Assembly: GCA_035578905.1 (NCBI GenBank)
Contig: JAQJVL010002183.1
Location: forward strand, 52,199-116,198
Direction of reading: 5' to 3'
DNA length: 64,000 bases
From: Stictocephala bisonia
Lineage: Eukaryota; Arthropoda; Insecta; Hemiptera; Membracidae
The notes under the pieces were generated by a model. It was not told the origin of the DNA. It worked only from the letters and a program-made list of their open reading frames with translations, and searched no databases. Within the stretch, counting starts at the first letter, position 1. Each line of letters begins with the position of its first letter. Positions 45,321 through 57,082 of the stretch are shown one piece after another. The translations under genes and the position numbers were made by a program.

Positions 45321-46284
45321 TTATTACCATAGACCTTCTATTATACCAGACAGTCCCATCCCAGCCAGAAAATTGAAGAATGAAGACAGTAAAAATCGGA
45401 GCGGAGGCAGAGCAACCTAGTAGGAACCACTACAAACAATTTTATACCCCCTGATTCATGCGACTCTACTGGCAATCTCGGAAATAAGACTTGTGACGTA
45501 ATTTGATTATGTCATTCCCCCCCCCTCATGTCTCCAGGAGGCAATTACCTGCGTGGCGTGGGAACGGAAATAAAGCGAGCGAAGCCCAAACATTCTTAAC
45601 AGATTCTAAAACTGTGTCTGCATTTCAGTTAGCGTTGAAGGTTTTAATCTTGCAATATACACTGGGGCACTCAGTTCAGTACCTCAGAGAATTTTGACAT
45701 CCTTTTTATATTTGTATGGATAACACTGACGACCACCATGTTTCATGACTTAATTATTAAATTATTTCACAAAATTAATTACTTTTTAAAAATACAAAAC
45801 CAGCAATTAAACAAGAACTATAATATATATAGAAACCAACTTTAAATTTAAAAGTTGTAGAGAATTGTATGCTCTATAAAACTATTCTTTCAGAATACTA
45901 TTTCGTCCAGCCTGATAGTTAAAAATAAGTGTTTATTCTGGACACTGAAATGCTAATATTTCACTTTTAAGCCCCATTGTAAAAAAAACTATAATTCTTG
46001 AAACATTTCTGGTAGATTTATTAATTACTTTGGTTATTTACAAAACTTTTTTACGCTGGTCAAACTTACCTGACCAAGAAATAAAAAAATTCCTCGCTTC
46101 TTGAAAATTTCATGTCACAGGTTTTTAATGAATTAAAATGAGGTTTTCATTTTAACGCTTGTATAAAATATCTGTCACAACCACGTTATAATAAACATTT
46201 ACCATTATAATACTTGTTTCTTTCTGTAAAAAAATATATGCCACATGTGTACCTTAAATTTAGTTTTCTTGCTTCAACGAGCGT

Positions 46285-46745
46285 TGGAATCTGGTGGAAG
46301 CAGATCTGTAACCCAGCTACTTGGAGAAAAAGTGTTTAGGAGATTGTAGGCGATAGATTCCATGCTTGGTCCTCTTAATACCGACACGGCCTCCGCTTAA
46401 TGGTTGCCATCGACGTGGACATTACAATAGAAGTCTGTGATGTCCATGTTGGATGGTAGTTAGAGTTCGAATTTTGTGTAGGGGAGAGAAATGAGTATCA
46501 GACTTATCAGTTACCTGTAAATCAGACCAACACTACGTGGTTCGGAGTCTGCATAAGGCTGTAGGTCCCTTAGTTGCCCTGTCTGTTGGGATATTAATAA
46601 ATTGTCATTCTGAGGAATAGTTGAACTCAGTTAGTAACCAGACTACACTCATCCTACACACATATCATCATTCATATTGGCCTTAAAATACGCACAACGT
46701 TGTCTCGGTATCTCATTATTAAGTAAGAATGTAAGAACAAAATCA
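46285..46745 (+). repeat. SINE family 1, copy 2
   Basis: Match to 4089-4553 over its full length, including AACCCAGCTAC, GTAGGCGATAG, the ACTACGTGGTTCGGAGTC B-box region and TAACCAGACTACACTCATCC, with an AAGTAAGAATGTAAGAA tail. Confidence 0.7.
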
Positions 46746-47087
46746 TGTTTTGTACGGCCGAGTCGCCTATGTTTTTATTATGGCAAAATTTATATTTTCA
46801 ATCGCTAAAATTAAACCCTATTTATTGGAAATGTAAAATCTTAGAATTTTTCTGGGGACGACATGATTATAACTTCCGTCCAAATTTCAAAATAGTACTC
46901 TTGTATTAATTTACCTTTTCTATAAATAATTAGGTATGATTATTGTTATCAAAAGTTATAATAAATTGAATCTCTATTTACTAAATTTTAATAATTTATC
47001 AGTTACTTTTATCTTATAAAAGGGAGGGACAGGTTAGCACTCGAAGCTACCATTAATAAACTAAAAAATTACTGTTTATATGTTAAT

Positions 47088-47117
47088 CCCGTAGCAAGAC
47101 ACGGGTAAACAACTAGT
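47088..47117 (+). other. Helitron-like 3' terminus inside copy B
   Basis: The hairpin CCCGTAGCAAGACACGGG is followed after 7 nt by CTAGT. The stem (CCCGT/ACGGG) is perfect. It resembles the ends at 10052 and, more decayed, at 2800. Confidence 0.55.
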
Positions 47118-48245
47118 AAATGATACGAGTCTAATATAAATAATTATAGCGTTCGTACTACTATGGACTATATCATTATGACTAAATGTAGAGACTGTTA
47201 ATTCAAATATGTTCATTATTACATAGTAGAGCTGAGCAGCAAGAAGAGATTTCTAAATTAATCTAAAAGTAACAGATGTTCAAACGTAAATAATATATTT
47301 ATAATAATTTAACTAAGGCTAAGGCGATGTTTATAATATTCATGAGATTATAGATATTTCATAATGTTAGAATTAAGTTTGTGTTCAGAAGAAGTTTAGT
47401 TTGATCTGTGTGTATAAAACGAGTGTACGTGTATGTCTCTTTTCCTCTATGCATTACTACATAGAGTTTCATTCATCCTATCGTTATGAAACTTTTGGAA
47501 GTTATATAGTCCCCCCCCCCTCGAACACAAATTTATAAAATTACATAACAATAATAAAAAAAACGTAGTTACATTCCTTCTGTTAAAGTTCAGAAAAATG
47601 ACAATCCTTCACGCAAACTGCACATAATCGCCGCTCTTTTTAAAACTAAATAAAATATTAAAATACGTTGGATATAGTATCTTTTACGAATTTCATTCGA
47701 ACTTCCACGTAATCTGGAAAAACAGCATTATAAATTAAGAACACGTTTATATTATGTGGGCAGTTTTAATAACACAGTCTTAATTAGCGATCGCCGAAAA
47801 GCAGAGTAACAATCGCGTGAGCTATGTAGGGTTGCCATACGTATATTTGCAATGGCTGAATGCTGAAACCAGTCATATTTTTCTGTAGATATCACTTTTT
47901 TTTAGTAAAGAACCATTGTTTTTAATGGCTTCAACAATTCAGTACATGAAATGTCACTGTAAACTTTTATGCTCAGACCCTCTCCACTGACAATCTATTC
48001 CGATCGGGTGTCCGGTACGATACGAAAACAAATCGAAAATCGTTTAATAACTATTACTAAGTCAATACAAATACTTATAATAATACTACTGTATTATTAT
48101 TATTATTATGGAAATTTGTAACATAAATTAAATGTTCTTCTGGTTTGTCCTATGTAAAAAGAATTGCATTTCGAGCATTGTATTTTATATATCCCAGATT
48201 TTTCATATTTGTTATTATTTTCTTTGTTAGATAGTTTGTTAATTA

Positions 48246-48442
48246 AAGTAAAACGTTACACAACACAAATTCACCACAATATAAACACAAAATGCACAAA
48301 TATACTACAATACAAGTTCAAAATGCACAAATATTATGGTGATCGATCACCACAATATTTGTGCATTTTGTACTTGTATTGTAGTATATTTGTGCATTTT
48401 GTGCTTATATTGTGGTGAATTTGTGTTGTGTGACGTTTACTT
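48246..48442. repeat. 197-bp near-perfect palindrome
   Basis: The two arms of about 98 bp are reverse complements with only a handful of mismatches and one indel. They meet at the centre GGTGATCGATCACC without a spacer. Each arm contains two copies of a roughly 40-bp motif with AAAATGCACAAATAT. The ORF at 48164-48418 spans the palindrome and is not a gene. A foldback MITE or a replication-derived inversion are both possible. Confidence 0.93.
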
Positions 48443-48937
48443 GTACTGTATATGTACCAACACGTATTATACCAAAAAACTATTTAAAGTAAAAGTATTG
48501 TTCTTTGTTTTATAACTGAGTGTATATTTACTGTGTTGAAAAGTCTTTATAATAGCCTTATTAATTTTATTAAGCCTTATTAATGCTAAATATATGCCTA
48601 GTTGTTAATCATATACTTATAATTAATACCAAAGGTTACATATAAATACACCTAAATGTCAAATGTCTTAAAATTGATTTTTATATATTTATTATTTACA
48701 ATATGCATGATAGGTACCTATCTAAAAATAAGACATAATTATCTTGGATTGATCTGATAATACCTCATATTACAACAGTTTTATTTAATTCGCAAACTAG
48801 GAGTGTGATTGAATTTAGGTATTAGAATTATTGCCTCAGTGTTTGGTACTAATAAATTGCGATGGCAGAAAACGATTAAAAATGCATAAAGCTTTTGGGC
48901 GGGCAGGCCGGGACATAGCTAGTCTCTCATGATAACC

Positions 48938-48951
48938 CCCCCCCCCCCGCA
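48938..48951. repeat. C-run
   Basis: About 14 consecutive C within copy B; other C-runs occur at 45516 and 47510. Confidence 0.8.
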
Positions 48952-49417
48952 CCCAACAAGAGCTGACGTAAAGTGACGTAGTACGTGACGTAGTGCCTGA
49001 CGTCTTTCCTTAGGAGGGTGGGTAATGGGTTGAGGGGGGAGAGAGCCAACGCCAGCGCAGTCTGGCGTGGGGATTTACAACTAGCCAACACGTTGAACCA
49101 AAACTACGACCAGCTCGCCCATATGATGGAACTGTCTGGTATAATAGAAGGTCTATGTTATTACTAAACCTTGAACTCCTTTATACCACCTACTTGCTGG
49201 TGTGTCATGAAATATAGTTTTAAACTTATTCTTGCTCATAGATTTTTCAATACTCATAAAGTCTTCTTTTGGGAGGTGCGTGTCTGTTATTAAATTTCCC
49301 TCTTTTAAGGATGTCAACAATTTCGTTGTTAAATATGCTGCTGTTGTTAAACTAGCGGTACGGGCGGGCCAGCACCTGGACGTTAGACGGCCGTGTGCGG
49401 TCTTCTACGCATCGATC

Positions 49418-49425
49418 TATATAAG
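49418..49425 (+). promoter_or_regulatory. TATA box-like element before the THAP gene
   Basis: TATATAAG in a GC-richer segment, 132 bp upstream of the THAP start codon. Position and sequence fit a core promoter, but no transcript data are available. Confidence 0.45.
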
Positions 49426-49556
49426 GGAACTGGATCGCCGACTCCCGCCGCAAAGCTTGCTACAGAAACGGCACGGTGCTACTCCACCCACTGGCGGGAC
49501 GCAGTACTCGCCGCCTCATATAAACGCATGCTATTATTATGATGTTTTAGGCTGCA

Positions 49557-50423
49557 ATGGTGCGTTTCTGTGATCTCTATAACTGTAACAGTCGTTCTGA
49601 AAAGAAAAACTGTGGAATTTCCTTTCATCGGTAAGTAAGATCCATTTTATCTATCTAAATAAATAGTAAAATAGCAAATTAGACTGTAATTACACACGTT
49701 GTTACTGTTTCCTAGCAAACTAATTATACCATCCATCACATTTAATATGAATTTCCAAACTTTAATATTTGAAAGTAAAATTTTATTTATCTTTTGCTAA
49801 TATTATAACTGCTGCAGTAAAATAATCAATACCACACATTTTGTAATCTGATTGCACCTATAAAATATAGCCTAAATTGTTTGTATGTGATATAATGTAA
49901 TAATGATCGTATTATTTTAAAATTATCAATTTCACCTGTTGCAAGTACGGACAAAGAGCTATTTCATAATATTTGGTTAACACATTTAATAAATTACTAC
50001 CTAGCTGAATAGGAATAATAACTATGACAGTGAAAATGAAAATACCTTTCTTTAGGCATGAAGTTAGGGCTATATTAAGTCCCTCTCTAACACTTAACCA
50101 CGAATAGGAAATATATGTACTCTAAGCCTACGAATATGCCTATATAGGGTTTATAAATAACTAAACACAGAACGTATGTTCCAGATTTCCAAAAGATGCA
50201 AACCTGCGTAAGCAATGGACGATTGCTACCAAAAGGAAAGGTTTTGTTCCAACTGAACATTCAAGACTGTGTAGCAAGCACTTTAGTCAAGAGTCAAGAA
50301 TCTTTTGAACATGGAAGCATTAGACCTATACTGAAAACAAATTCAGTACCTACAATTTTCAATTTTCCTTTGCTCGAATCCAATCCACCACCAAAAATAA
50401 GAAGGTTAATTGAAAGAGTGAAT
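49557..50423 (+). pseudogene. THAP zinc-finger gene, first two exons, frame-broken
   Basis: Exon 1 (49557-49630) encodes MVRFCDLYNCNSRSEKKNCG and ISFH. After an intron bounded by GTAAGT and CCAG, exon 2 (50185-50423) continues RFPKDANLRKQWTIATKRKG and HSRLCSKHF. With C5, C10 and the CxxH pair this is a complete C2CH THAP DNA-binding domain. Further on, NSVPTIFNF fits the AVPTIF box. The frame breaks just after KHFS because AGTCAAG is repeated in tandem (about 50286-50299). One copy too many shifts the frame into a stop; beyond it the expected residues resume in another frame up to a GTAAGT donor at 50424. No later exon was recognised. It may be a host gene or the N-terminus of a P-like transposase, and could be a recent pseudogene or an assembly error. 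Confidence 0.8.
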
Positions 50424-51155
50424 GTAAGTTTGAGTGGTAAAATCATACAGTTTCCCTATCTGCAATATTATATATAGTTATAAGCAGTGTAAAAAATACC
50501 GAAAAATGCCGAAAAAGCCATTGAACTGTTGTTGTTCATAGGTTTTTGAAAAAAAGGTGTCCTATGATGTTTTCAGAATAGTTAAGTTTTTGAATAACAA
50601 GCTAGTTAACTGTTGGTCAGAACTACGTACTTTGAACAAAAACTATTTAGTAACGTTAACTGTTAGAGAGTTCTACAGAACACATTTATAGGCCACGTTA
50701 GCAACAGTGATATTGGTGAAGATAGTCATGTGGTTGTTAAAAGAATATATAGCTTTCATGACGTGTAAAATATTTTGTCACCACAATGTTAAAGAAAACA
50801 CCAATGTATTAATTTCCAACAAACAAGGGCTATGGCAAAAACTTGATACAATTATCTTGTTTAGTAACTTGTAATATAATTGCTGTAGGATAAGTTATTT
50901 GAAATAATAAGTTAAAATTAATAATGTTCATTGTATATAAAACTTTAACATACTATCATCTCTGTGAAAATTGTACTATAAATAAAATGTTTGCTGTTAA
51001 ATAAAGCGTTCTTTATTTGCACCATTTCATTTTAGAGTAAATAAATATCCAGGTATGTTGTATATACATTGGCATGAGAATATGATAACTTACTATATTG
51101 CTAAAGTAGCATTTTTTATTGTGCCTTGGACTCTAAATAATAACGCTAAGAAAAT
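50424..51155. other. Sequence downstream of the THAP exons
   Basis: AT-rich; no further THAP exon, transposase catalytic motif or TE end is seen. An AATAAA lies near 50980. Confidence 0.4.
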
Positions 51156-51180
51156 ATGTCTTGTGGGATTTTCAATGTAA

Positions 51181-52162
51181 TTTCGTCTGAAGAGTCCCGC
51201 AAGTGTCGTGTGGGTTGCCTAGCCGATCGGACCGCGTGCCCGCCACTCAGCCGGCAATCCAGTTGTACATTATATAGATGGTTCTACGTCAACGGCACCG
51301 GAAAGCGCGGCGTGGCGAACAAGCTGTCAGATTTGGACGTGGCGTTGACTTGACTGCACAGTGCACACCCCGTAAGATTGTTCTTTTATTTAATTTTGTA
51401 CATGTTAGTTTTGCCAATTTTGTAAATTTCTGTAACGTAAAATTTGTTTTTTTTTTCATGTAGAAGTTAGTTTGTTTTAATTTTGTCAATTTCTAAAAAT
51501 ACCTTTATTTAATCTGGAAGAAGTTAACTCTGTTTAATTTGTTGTAATCGTAAATCCTACATGATCTTTATTTTATTTTTAGAAGTTAATTTTGATTCCG
51601 TTAGTTTTGAATATATAAATTTAGTCTTCCTGCGAATGTTCCAATTGTCTTGATAACCCGTCAAAATTATGACTGAATATTACGTCAGTCTGAACCAAAT
51701 CGGGTTAGTTTTATTATTTTTTTTTTTTTATTTTAAATTCATTTAAATATCCCGTAATATAAATCTGTTTACTTTTATTCAATTATTTCATGCATATGCA
51801 GTATTAAGTTAGTATAGTTAATTAAAATCTTTATGTTTGCCATTGATTGATAATACCGCACACAACAATGACAATAATTGTAATGCATTTTTTCAATTTA
51901 ATATAACTATTGTTTTGGCTCAATTTTCAATTATGTGTTATTTAATTTTAAATTGCATCCTCTTGTTTTTTAAAGTTTATATAATTTCCCACTCAGTCTA
52001 TTTCTTATTGTTTTGCTGGAGTGCGGACATTAATTATGTTATGATACTGAGTCAGTTAGTAAGTTATTTAGTTTGTGTGTGTATATGTGTGTGTGGTTAC
52101 CGTCACCGTGCTATGCTGCTGTTGTTGCTGGCTGCTCAACCGTACGACCGTAGGTTGACCCC
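51181..52162 (+). mobile_element. Probable 5' leader of LINE G
   Basis: A GC-richer start (51181-51360) is followed by AT-rich DNA and a TG-rich stretch (52071-52097), then the ORF2-like frame. I infer that this is the 5' untranslated part of the LINE at 52163-53364. The boundary is uncertain. Confidence 0.4.
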
Positions 52163-53364
52163 GTGATGGCGTCTCACTCTTCCTCCCCCCACCAACCTCA
52201 ACTTTGCAATCAGATCATTTCACAAGCACCCTTGCCCCCTACTCCAGATTTCTTAAGACAGCCCATGTCAATAATTCAATTTCTTCTTGGTCATATTGAC
52301 AAATTTCGTTTAATTTTTGAATTTTCTTCTTTTGATATAGTTTTAATTTCCAAATCCTGGCTCAAGCCTAATATATCAGATAAAAGTGTTGATCTATCTC
52401 GATATACTCTTTATCGTAATGATCGTCTGTCCAAAGGTGGCGGAGGAGTTGCAGCTTTTGTCAAATCTCATTTACCTACTACAATACTGTACTCCTCTGA
52501 CACCACCAGGTTGGGGCGGAGATTTGCCATGTTTTTCCATCTCAATGTCAAGGTGTTGTTAGTAAAGACTCTTGTTTTCACTCACTTTAATTACTGCGAT
52601 ACTGTAATCAATTACATGTCTGTTGAGCTCGCGGAAATATTACAGCGTGCTCAAACTAATGTATCAGATTTATTTTCAACCTGAGGTGAAGGGATCATGT
52701 TACTCCATTTTTCTACCAATTGTCCATCATAAAGTTAAACAATCTTTGACAAATCCATATCCTGATTTTGTTGTACAGTATTCTTCAAAACCAATTCATA
52801 ATTTGTCAGAGCAGTTTGTTTACCTGTCACAAGTTGGTGTGCGTAGAACCAGACGTAGTGAGTCAATGTTAGCTATTCCAGTTCACCGCACCACCACTTT
52901 CAACAAATTATTCACTATCTCCGCGTGCAGGCTCTGGAATGTTTTGCCTGATAATATTAGATCCATCGATAAACGCACTCGGTTTGGGGCGGAGGTGAGG
53001 TGTTATCTGCTGCGGGCCTCGCGGGAGTATTGGCTGGTGGCGCTGTGGCTTGGTGGTGGTGATAATGAGTGATTGTGCCGCATGAATATAGTTTTGAATA
53101 AATGTAATGAACAACTGTAGTTTTGTTTGAGATAGTCAAAATATTTTAAAGTTTAAATATAATTTTACACATTTTTTTTACTTTATATGTTTTACTTCGT
53201 ACATTGTAATTTCTATTTTTTATTTCCTTGAAAATTGTTATTTATATTTGAAATAATATCTTATTATGTATGATGAGGTTAAGTGGTAGAGAGGGCTTTG
53301 CAGCCCTAACTTCACCTCTTGAATATGAATAAAGACGTTTTTCATTTCATTTCATTTTCATTTC
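52163..53364 (+). mobile_element. LINE G: internally deleted, endonuclease joined to the C-terminus
   Basis: The frame from 52163 has a LINE endonuclease start (SIIQFLLGHIDKFRLIFEF, FDIVLISKSWLKP, YTLYRNDRLSKGGGGVAAFV). At about 52530 it jumps directly to the end of ORF2 (KTLVFTHFNYCDTVI, EILQRAQTNV), then in another frame GVRRTRRSESMLAIPVHRT and SACRLWNVLPDNI. The whole RT core is missing. The 3' end is complete, with a hairpin (AGGGCTTTGCAGCCCT), GAATATGAATAAAGACG and a (TTTCA)n tail at 53338-53364. The catalytic Glu of the endonuclease (SETWL) is Lys (SKSWL). This non-autonomous copy inserted into the RNase H region that follows. Confidence 0.85.
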
Positions 53365-53880
53365 CACTGTGACCAGGAGTCCATTGAATTGCAAACTCTT
53401 AATTTGTAGATAGTTTTGCCTGTTCAATATTTGAATAACTGCTTGGGAATCTGTACATATTGCTTACTGTTCACATTATGTATTTTTAGAAACTCAATTG
53501 TTTTAAGAATATCAAACAGTTCTGCAGTACAACTAGACATATACTTGTTGAGTTTAAACATTTATCTTTGATCTAGTGATGGAATATAGACGGCAACGCC
53601 AGTTCCTTTAGCTGTTTTTGAACCGTCTGTGAATTATACAAGTGTATTGTAGGTTATAATCATTTTCTCGTAGAAATATTGCTGTAATATATTTTCATTA
53701 CATTTTTTTGTTACTTTCAACTTATCTACACAATTTACTTTGCAATCAACCATAAATAGTGGTTTCTCAAATTCATAATGTGAAATGGGTTCGGTAGCTA
53801 TGTTACAAATTTGATTACAATATCTATGTACTATAAATATATACGTAAGAGAAAGCTTGGGTAAAATTTTCAAACCTTTA
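53365..53880 (-). mobile_element. LINE H: RNase H fragment
   Basis: Minus-strand frames give FTDGSKTAKGTGVAVYIPSL (TDGS catalytic motif), KYMSSCTAELFDILKTIEF (catalytic Glu in TAEL) and AIQWTPGHSG. This is an RNase H domain of a jockey-like LINE, cut right after PGHSG by the tail of LINE G. Two in-frame stops mark it as dead. Confidence 0.82.
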
Positions 53881-54330
53881 CAGTTCTACGCGTGTAACAA
53901 ACGCGCTCCTTATATATGAATTTCAACCTAAAAAATAAAAGTTGAGATTTGTCAAAAACACGTAATTTTACAGAATAGTTCCTCACATTTAAGTATGAAT
54001 AAAATAAGTTGGAAAGCATAAACCTTATAGACTATTTAACTGTTTTATATTTGATATTTCACCTTTCAAAAGAAACAAACACTTTCTTTCCTGTACTGTT
54101 GAGGTATTTGTTTTACTGTAGTTGCAATATTTCGTTTATAAGACATCAAATAACGTTGTTTAATTCACAATAACGTTTACTACAAGAATGTTTATAAAAC
54201 AGTTTCCTCACAACAAGTTGGTTAAGTTGAGCTTTTTGTAACAAAATGTAATTTTTAAAAAATATATCCTCCTATTTAAGCATGATTACAACCAGCTGTA
54301 AACTTAAATCCTTGCACACTGGTTTTAAGT
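53881..54330. other. Unrecognised AT-rich sequence
   Basis: No feature is supported. Confidence 0.4.
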
Positions 54331-54334
54331 TTAC

Positions 54335-55240
54335 CACTCTGTTGACCAGCTAACCACTTATGATTATCTTGGGTAGACCCCCACCCCCCGGTGATCATGT
54401 TGGGAGCCCTATGTGATCAACTAGGGGTAATTACCCGTTATCATCTTGGGTAGCCCCCATAGTCAACTTGACTAGCGCCCAGTGATGAACTTATGTAGCC
54501 CCTCGTCTATTATTTTGGTTTTAAATTTATTTGCTCAAATGACTAACATGAACAAAACCATAGTTATTAACCAATCTTTTTTAATACATTAACGGTATTT
54601 TGTTAAGCCCAGAACCAAGTTAATTCCTCGAAAAAAAAAACTTGCAATAACAAAATGACATCGTGGAGTGGTGTTTAAGCAATTAACAAATATGTCTGAT
54701 ATATTTTTTGGTAAAGGTTTTTAGGAAAGTAACTTTAACCAGACTAGGGGGTGGAAAAATTATTGTGCCTAGGAGCGCCAAAATACTAAATCCGGCCCTG
54801 TAACTGCCTATATCAGCATAATTAAAATAGGCTGGACACTTAAAACCTGTACACTATTTACGTTGACCTCTCCGTTTACCAGCCCCTGTGAACAACTTCG
54901 GTGGTACACAGTCATCGACTTACGCAACCTTCGGTGATGGTCTTGGTTAGGCTCTGTGATCAACATTGGCAGACCCCATGACCGTGATCCTGTTGGAAAC
55001 TCCCTGTGATCAACTTGGTTAATCACCCGTGATTATCTTGGCTAGCACCCAAAATCGATTAGGTTAACCGGCCGTCAACTACTTAGGTAGCCCCCATGAC
55101 GATCTTTTATAGTTCCCCGTGATCCAATTTGGTAACCTCCCGTAATAATCTTGTGTAGCCTGTGATCAACTTGGAAAGCTCCTGATAATCAACTTTGGTA
55201 GCCTCACGTTATCATATTGGAAAGCACCCGTGACCTGACT
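54335..55240. repeat. Degenerate minisatellite, about 30-bp unit
   Basis: Many imperfect repeats of a GTGATCAACTTGGGTAGCCC-like unit run from 54335 to 54500 and again from 54840 to 55240. Unit lengths vary from about 26 to 36 bp. The stretch 54510-54830 between them is unrelated and looks inserted. No coding function is evident. Confidence 0.8.
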
Positions 55241-55271
55241 AGCTATTGATGCTTAAACCACAAGGGGGTTT

Positions 55272-55305
55272 GGGGGCAAAGCCCCCAACGAGCGAATCGA
55301 GTTTA
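55272..55305. other. Hairpin pair at the left edge of the Helitron region
   Basis: GGGGGCAAAGCCCCC (55272-55286) is a perfect stem of GGGGGC/GCCCCC around AAA. It is followed at once by ACGAGCGAATCGAGTT, a smaller imperfect stem. The two abut the first Helitron Rep residues. Confidence 0.7.
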
Positions 55306-56530
55306 CATATACTACTGTGGTTGGAGGATGATGTACCTACAAATATAATTGATGATTTCGTACGTGCAGAGACATCTAATCCAGAAAATGATCATTTACT
55401 TTATGATATTGCCAAGGGTAACATGATTCATTGACCATGTGGAATTTTTAATAAAAATGCTCCCTGTATGAAAGATGGATGTTGCACGAACGTTACCCTG
55501 CCGTACTTCATCCAGAAACAATAAGAGATGAAGATGGATATCAAAAATTTAGAAGATGATCTGTAGACAGTGGAGGTTCCACAGTTAATATAAATTTTAC
55601 GGAACTGGATAACAGACGGGTGATGCCTTAACCCAGTTCTCTTGCGTACTTTTAACTCTCGCATTAATATAGAGATTACTACTTCTGTGAAATCAATAAA
55701 GTAGGTTTGCAAAATGTATTACAAAATGCAATTATCAATCTGCCTTTGCTTTATAGAATAAAGATGAATTAGATGCAATAAAGATTTATGAAATTGGGTG
55801 CTATATAAGTTGTTCAGAAGCTGTAAGGAGAACTCTAGGTTTTTCAATTCACGAGAGGTGCCCCACTGTTATGCATTTAGATGTACATTTAGAGAGCGTG
55901 TTTATTTTACTGGAGATAATTTAAGTGAACAACTTACAAATTCACTAAAAACAACACTTTTAGCACTTTTTAAACTACGTCAGGTTGATTAATTTGCGAA
56001 AACTCTGCTATATTTAGAAGTACCAGTATATTATGGCATATTTGTGTGGTAAAATAACAAATTTGTCAAACGAAAGAGAATAGACTACGTGGAAGGTTGG
56101 CTAGAAGTTAAAGCAAATAAACTTTAGGAAGAGTGTTCACGATACATCTAAATAATTTATAATGTTACTATCCTCATCATCTCCTGCATCATGTTAGAAG
56201 ACCAACATCATATTCTCATTTAAAAACAGTGAATTGCTTTAAACATCCTACATTTCAATCAGCTTGCAAAGCACTTGGCATTTTATAAGATGATAGGCAA
56301 TGGGATTTCACTACAGAAGAAGCAGCATTACAACGTTCAGCTTATAAAATGCGAAAGGTATTTTGCATAATCCTTGTATTTTGTCATCTTTCAGATGCTT
56401 TAAGTCTTTGGGGAAAATATAGTCAATTTTTCAGAGGATATAACATATCAAGTGTGATGATAAAAATTTGCAGTAATATTAGATTAAGAATACAACAAGT
56501 GTTTAGTGTTGATTGAAGATTCTGTGTTAA
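55294..56530 (+). pseudogene. Helitron Rep (replication initiator) remnant
   Basis: Motifs in order are SLHILLWLEDDVP (the HUH region, with the first His lost), RAETSNPENDHLLYDIAKG, MIH, PCGIFNKNAPCM, EDGYQKFRR and LDNRR. After further shifts come YISCSEA and then HHVRRPTSYSHLKTVNCF, FQSACKALGIL and RQWDFTTEEAALQRSAYKMR. These are the collinear landmarks of Helitron Rep proteins ahead of the helicase. Many stops and frameshifts are present and the N-terminal part is missing. Rep would normally nick and join DNA for rolling-circle transposition. Confidence 0.85.
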
Positions 56531-57082
56531 CCTTGGGTGGATTCAACTTGCCAGAATATGGCTTACCTCAACCAAACCGAATTGGAGGAATTTTAGAAAA
56601 TAGAAAATATTTAAGAGACAAATTGCGATATTATTGCCCTAAGCGAAAAGCTGTCTAAAAGCAAAGCTTCTTTGACTGATAAACAAATAACAATAAAGTT
56701 TTAAATAGCATTTTAATGAATTCTGAAAGAGTGTTTTTCCTAGATGCTCCTGGAGGGACAGGAAAAACATTCCTGATCAACTTGATGTTAGCTAAGGTAA
56801 GAAGCAACTTTGGTATTGCTTTAGCAGCTGCTTCGTCTGGAATTGCTGCAACTTTATTAGATGGAGGAAGAACTGCGCACTCTGTGTTGACACTATACCT
56901 AATTAATATGGAAACTTCGACTTGCAACATTAGAAAACAAAGCAATATGGCTAAAGGGTTGAAAGCTTACCGTTAGGGATGAGAGTAAAATTTCACATAA
57001 AAATGGTTTTGAGGTGTTAAATATTACAATACCTTAATATTTGAGGTTTTGTATAATTACTTTACAAGATATTAGAAATTAA
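56531..57082 (+). pseudogene. Helitron helicase, N-terminal part (Walker A)
   Basis: ERVFFLDAPGGTGKTFLIN is the Walker A of the PIF1-like helicase. Next is LAAASSGIAATLLDGGRTAH, then in another frame RDESKISHKNGFEVLN (motif II, DExx) and LQDIRN. The gene is cut at 57079 by the piggyBac insertion and continues at 59985. Confidence 0.9.

Larger units (their letters stand above)
45328..49157. mobile_element. 33-bp-TIR element with 7-bp TSD, copy B
   Basis: The ends start CATAGACCTTCTATTATACC on each strand and share 33 bp with one mismatch. The 7-bp repeat TTATTAC flanks them (45321-45327 and 49158-49164). The terminal regions match copy A. At 3.8 kb it is longer than A, partly because it carries a SINE (46285-46745), a Helitron-like 3' end (47113) and a palindrome (48246-48442). 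I see no transposase. The clean TSD around a SINE-bearing body suggests that the other elements inserted after it, or that they travelled with it. Confidence 0.87.

Noticed and set aside
48164..48418. 84-residue plus-strand gene
   Set aside because: It spans the AT-rich palindrome, so the translation mirrors the repeat and has no protein character.
49232..49573. 113-residue plus-strand ORF
   Set aside because: It overlaps the start of the THAP gene in another frame and covers the presumed promoter. It has no motif.
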